NCBI GenBank assembly: GCA_045661225.1
Contig: JAZRFF010000028.1
Span: forward strand, 1 to 64,000
Length of the DNA: 64,000 nt
Reading direction: 5' to 3'
Source of the DNA: HGM04593 sp045661225
GTDB taxonomy: Bacteria; Bacteroidota; Bacteroidia; Bacteroidales; Bacteroidaceae
Shown here: one piece after another, positions 60,835 through 64,000 of the stretch
How the letters are laid out: each line of letters starts with the position of its first letter
Position numbering within the stretch: the first letter of the stretch is position 1
Made by a program: the position numbers and the translations under genes
The notes under the pieces: model-generated
The model's input: the letters and a program-made list of their open reading frames with translations, nothing else
The model's database searches: none
Told to the model about the DNA's origin: nothing

Positions 60835-62082
60835 TTACTCGCTTATAGGCATTGTGCCGAACTCTAATCCGATTCCCGTAGCACGTTGTAGTTCGACCCA
60901 CGCTGCTGCTTTACTGTAGAGTGCTTCTATATACTGACGGCGCATCTCGCTCTCATCGCGCTTTACAATAAGGTAGTCTATAAAGGGTATTTCGCCTAAC
61001 TCGTAGGCTTTTTTCTTGCTCTCTACAATACTGCTCATATCGGCAAGCATCTTTCCCGAAAATGTCTCGGTCTGCTTTATGGCATACAGGTAGCTGTTGT
61101 AAGCCTGCATTACATCGGCCTCGACAAGCAGGCGTGCTTCGTCAAGCTCCAGGTTTGCCTGGCGTGTGAGAATCTCATCGGCTATTCGAGCGCCCTTGTT
61201 CAGGTTCGAGAATTTCAATGGCATTGCAACGCCTGCCTTTATGGTTGTGAAATTAGGTTCCGCCCAATTGTATGCAGCGCCAATCTTTACATCTAATTCG
61301 GGGCGACGTTGCGCCTTGTTCAAACGCTGTGCGGCTTCTGCGGCATCGACGCGACTCACTGCCACGGTGATGTCGGTGCGGTGTTCAAGCGCGTTGTTGA
61401 TATAGTGCTCTATTGGTGCTACCTCCTCGCCGGTCTCTAAAGTGCCGGTTCCGCGCAGTTGTGCAGCGTTCTTGAGGCTGCCCATAAAATATCCCAATTT
61501 AATTGCGCTGTTGCTGCACTCGGCCTCGGTGGCGAGCATCGTGTTGCGGGCAATGCCCATTGCCATTCGGCTCTCCAGCCAGTCGCTCTTGGCAATATCG
61601 CCGCGAGTGTAGCGTACACTGTCATTGTCGGCAACCTCCTTGAGGTCGCTGTAAATATCATAACTTTCGTTGTGTAGCATACAGGCACGAAGGTGCTCGA
61701 GATAGGCTATTGTGGCATCGGCGCGGAAGTTACGCATATACTCATTCAGCAGGGCAACGGTGGTCTTTCGCTCGCTGTCGCTCATATGTATGCGACTGCG
61801 GCGTACGCCGAATGTAAAACTTCTGCTGAGTTCAACCTCTATGCCTTGTCCCATATTTTTGCTCCAGTCCTCGTTGTTGCTGTATGTAACAGCGATGGTG
61901 GGGTCGTTATATACCTTTGATGCTTTATGACGCGCATCGGCAATCTCAATGTCGAGTTTTTTTGCGGTGAGCGAGATGTTGTCTTTCATCACGCGCTGCA
62001 TATACTCTCCGTATGAGATATTTTGTGCTACTGTTGTGAGCGTTATAACGATAAGGGTTGTTAAAAGAAGTGTTCTTTTCAT
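60835..62082 (-). CDS. TolC-like outer-membrane efflux protein, second copy
   Basis: 415-residue outer-membrane factor with a signal peptide ending TVA before Gln20. Two TolC-type halves are visible: KDNISLTAKKLDIEIADA near the N-terminus and LNKAQRRPELDVKIGAAYN near 255. It resembles metal/drug CzcC-type proteins and is more divergent from the first TolC. No pump or adaptor is next to it; the preceding gene is cca (42 bases upstream). Confidence 0.85.
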   Translation of the reverse strand: MKRTLLLTTLIVITLTTVAQNISYGEYMQRVMKDNISLTAKKLDIEIADARHKASKVYNDPTIAVTYSNNEDWSKNMGQGIEVELSRSFTFGVRRSRIHMSDSERKTTVALLNEYMRNFRADATIAYLEHLRACMLHNESYDIYSDLKEVADNDSVRYTRGDIAKSDWLESRMAMGIARNTMLATEAECSNSAIKLGYFMGSLKNAAQLRGTGTLETGEEVAPIEHYINNALEHRTDITVAVSRVDAAEAAQRLNKAQRRPELDVKIGAAYNWAEPNFTTIKAGVAMPLKFSNLNKGARIADEILTRQANLELDEARLLVEADVMQAYNSYLYAIKQTETFSGKMLADMSSIVESKKKAYELGEIPFIDYLIVKRDESEMRRQYIEALYSKAAAWVELQRATGIGLEFGTMPISE

Positions 62083-62124
62083 TTTATTCTTTTTAAATAG
62101 GTGTCGTTGTCTTTTGCGGTTGGG

Positions 62125-63561
62125 CTATTCGCTCTTTACTGTAAGCCCCATTGCTGTAGCCTGTTCAAGGATAAACGCCTTTGCGGCATCGTGCTCGTTG
62201 GGAATAATGCCGTCGAGGATAGCGTCTTTTACTGCGCTCTTTAAACGTCCGACCTCGGCGCAAGGGCCTAACCCGAATAGTTGCATAATCTCCTCGCCGT
62301 TCACGGGCGGCTGGAAGTTTCTAATACGGTCTTTCTCTTCAATGTCCTTTAGCTTTTGGCGTACAATTTGGAAATTGTTTAGAAACTGTTTCTTGCGCAC
62401 CTCGTTTTTCGACGTAATATCGGCCTCGCATAGCAACATAAGGTCGTCAATGTCGTCGCCTGCGTCGAACAGCAAACGTCTCACGGCCGAATCGGTAACT
62501 TCGTCGTCGGCAATAACTATGGGGCGCATATGCAACGACACGAGCTTGGCAACGTATTTCATCTTCTCGTTCTGTGGCATTTTGTAATCGCGGAACAGCT
62601 TGAGCGTCATTTTTTCGCCCACTATATTGTGGTTGTGGAAAGTCCACTTAAGAACCGGGTCCCATCGCTTGGTTCTGGGTTTGCCAATGTCGTGCAACAA
62701 CGCTGCCCAACGCAACCACAGGTTGTCGGTCTTCTTGGCGATGTTGTCAAGAACTTCAAGTGTATGGTAGAACATCTCCTTGTGGCTGTGTCCGTTGCGA
62801 GTATCGACGCCTTGCAGGGCTGTGAGTTGCGGGAATATAATCTCGAGCAGTCCGCAGCGGTCAAGTTCTATAAAGCCTTTCGATGGAGTGGGCGAGAGCA
62901 GAATCTTGTTCAACTCGTCGTTGATTCTCTCTCGTGAGATAATCCTGATGCGCTCCTTGTTGTCGCATAGAGCCTGAAAGGTCTCCTCTTCGATATAGAA
63001 ATTCAACTGTGTCGCGAATCTTATGCAACGCATCATTCGCAACGGGTCGTCGCTGAATGTTATTCCCGGCTCGAGCGGAGTGCTTATGATACGGTCCTCA
63101 AGGTCGAGCATTCCGTCAAAGGGGTCGACAAGCTCGCCCAGCCTATGTGCATTCAGGCATATAGCCATTGCGTTTATGGTAAAATCGCGACGATTCTGGT
63201 CGTCCTCAAGTGTGCCGTCCTCGACAATGGGGTTGCGCGAGTCGTGGCTGTAGCTCTCCTTGCGAGCTCCCACAAACTCAATCTCGTGTTTGCCATACTT
63301 TACTTGCGCTGTACCAAAGTTTGCATATACCGACAAGTGTGCTCCACGTCCCAGTCTTTTGCTGAAAGCGCGCGCCATCTCAATGCCCTTTCCAACAACT
63401 ACTACATCAATGTCGGTCGATGGGCGCTCGAGGAATATATCGCGGACGTATCCTCCAACAACGTAGCACTCCATTCCCAAACTGTCGGCAGTCTCGGTTA
63501 TTTTACGGAATATCGGGGTGTCAAGCAGTTTGCATAACTCCTCTTGTGTCGGTTTGTACAT
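62125..63561 (-). CDS. cca: CCA tRNA nucleotidyltransferase with HD domain
   Basis: Adds CCA to tRNA 3' ends; the tRNA-Gln in this window lacks an encoded CCA and needs it. 478 residues. Nucleotidyltransferase motifs VGGYVRDIFLERPSTDIDVV and RRDFTINAMAI are in the first 150 residues; LRMMRCIRFATQL follows. The C-terminal HD phosphohydrolase domain has HSHKEMFYHT and LLHDIGKP. A weak -7 box TATCTTTA lies at 63592-63599 on the minus strand. Confidence 0.94.
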   Translation of the reverse strand: MYKPTQEELCKLLDTPIFRKITETADSLGMECYVVGGYVRDIFLERPSTDIDVVVVGKGIEMARAFSKRLGRGAHLSVYANFGTAQVKYGKHEIEFVGARKESYSHDSRNPIVEDGTLEDDQNRRDFTINAMAICLNAHRLGELVDPFDGMLDLEDRIISTPLEPGITFSDDPLRMMRCIRFATQLNFYIEEETFQALCDNKERIRIISRERINDELNKILLSPTPSKGFIELDRCGLLEIIFPQLTALQGVDTRNGHSHKEMFYHTLEVLDNIAKKTDNLWLRWAALLHDIGKPRTKRWDPVLKWTFHNHNIVGEKMTLKLFRDYKMPQNEKMKYVAKLVSLHMRPIVIADDEVTDSAVRRLLFDAGDDIDDLMLLCEADITSKNEVRKKQFLNNFQIVRQKLKDIEEKDRIRNFQPPVNGEEIMQLFGLGPCAEVGRLKSAVKDAILDGIIPNEHDAAKAFILEQATAMGLTVKSE

Positions 63562-63706
63562 AGTTTATTGCTGTTAACAGTTTTTTCTGTGTAAAGATAC
63601 TTATTTTCGGTCTACAAACGAAGGTACAATTATTAAAAACTTCTCTTTTGTGTATTATAATGCAAAAATAACTCTTTTATAACGGTATTAAAATGATAAT
63701 TAGTTG

Positions 63707-63714
63707 TATTTTTG
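63707..63714 (+). promoter_or_regulatory. Candidate -7 box for the last gene
   Basis: TATTTTTG, 27 bases before the ATG at 63741; -33 match is weak. Confidence 0.45.
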
Positions 63715-63740
63715 TCTTGTACGAGTAATAATATATTAGT

Positions 63741-64000
63741 ATGAGAAAAATTGATTTTTTGCCGTTGATTCTCCTGTCTGCGGCTTTACTCCTGTCGTGC
63801 GAAGGTAGGGTTGAACAACCTGCTCGCGATATTCTTGCCGGGGTACGCAGCCAATTAGAGGCCGGTAACTACAATAGTGCGAAAATACTTATTGACAGCA
63901 TTAAACGTGCTCACCCAAAGGCCTATAAAACCCTGCTCGAAGCCGAGACGTTGCGTCGCGAGGTGCTTGTGAAAGAAAAAGAGCGTGATGTTGCCTTTTT
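63741..64000 (+). CDS. Lipoprotein of unknown function (3' end outside window)
   Basis: The frame from ATG 63741 is open to the window edge (86 codons). It has a signal peptide with lipobox LLLSC (Cys20), followed by EGRVEQP and a helical, Lys/Arg/Glu-rich stretch with QLEAGNYNSAKILIDSIK, reminiscent of a TPR-like or coiled-coil start. No family could be named from the visible part. Confidence 0.75.
   Translation, partial: MRKIDFLPLILLSAALLLSCEGRVEQPARDILAGVRSQLEAGNYNSAKILIDSIKRAHPKAYKTLLEAETLRREVLVKEKERDVAF

Overview
The window reads as chromosomal DNA of a gut-type Bacteroidales bacterium (phylum Bacteroidota). The evidence is a SusC/SusD pair with a linked glycan hydrolase, DUF4271, DUF4369 and GEVED families, an ExbB/ExbD/ExbD cluster, a Bacteroidota-type lipoprotein glutaminyl cyclase, fused 2-oxoacid:ferredoxin oxidoreductase subunits, and repeated promoters of the form TTG-N19/20-TAnnTTTG. 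Start codons mostly follow A-rich leaders without Shine-Dalgarno sequences. The family within Bacteroidales cannot be fixed from the sequence alone; Muribaculaceae or Prevotellaceae/Bacteroidaceae relatives all fit. No prophage, plasmid, CRISPR array or full insertion sequence was seen.

Layout. 1-2.4 kb: end of an ExbB/ExbD energy-transduction operon (+). 2.4-3.7 kb: thyA-folA (-). 4-7.6 kb: rRNA methyltransferase and DsbD (+). 7.6-14.1 kb: GH3-like enzyme, Ig-like lipoprotein, cysS, glutaminyl cyclase and sufE (+). 14.2-16.5 kb: divergent tRNA-modification genes (U32 protease-like and dusB) sharing a palindromic promoter. 16.6-19.7 kb: secreted subtilase. 19.9-21 kb: acyltransferase (-). 21.2-23.6 kb: Gate-domain membrane protein, mtnN and luxS (+). 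23.64 kb: tRNA-Gln. 23.9-26.4 kb: an FdtB/GNAT/FdtA sugar-nucleotide cassette (-). 26.5-29.8 kb: tatD-like, yidD, rnpA, hemD, DUF4271 and LOG genes (-). 29.86-30 kb: tandem palindromic repeats. 30-34.4 kb: typA, thioredoxin-like lipoprotein and comM (-). 34.7 kb: rpsO (+). 35-36.4 kb: nhaC (-). 36.5-45.4 kb: a polysaccharide utilisation locus, SusC-SusD-GH85 endoglycosidase (-). 45.7 kb: a MITE-like element. 45.9-48.8 kb: korA-korB (-). 49-51.4 kb: TonB-type outer-membrane barrel (-). 51.6-57.1 kb: an RND efflux operon (-). 57.3-60.7 kb: efp, GT2, radC, sufT-like and lpxH (+). 60.8-63.6 kb: cca and a second TolC-like gene (-). 63.7 kb to the end: start of an unknown lipoprotein (+).

How the genes fit together. 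Most are envelope and housekeeping genes. ExbB/ExbD would power TonB-dependent transporters such as the SusC in this window. The SusC-SusD-GH85 locus looks built to cut N-glycans at their chitobiose core outside the cell and import the glycan. Both the GH85 enzyme and the subtilase end in type-IX-secretion-like sorting domains. LuxS and MtnN complete S-adenosylhomocysteine detoxification and make the AI-2 precursor, and they sit in an operon with an uncharacterised Gate-domain membrane protein. That operon, the FdtA-GNAT-FdtB cassette, the MITE-like element next to korB and the overlapping palindromic promoter are the most unusual items here.
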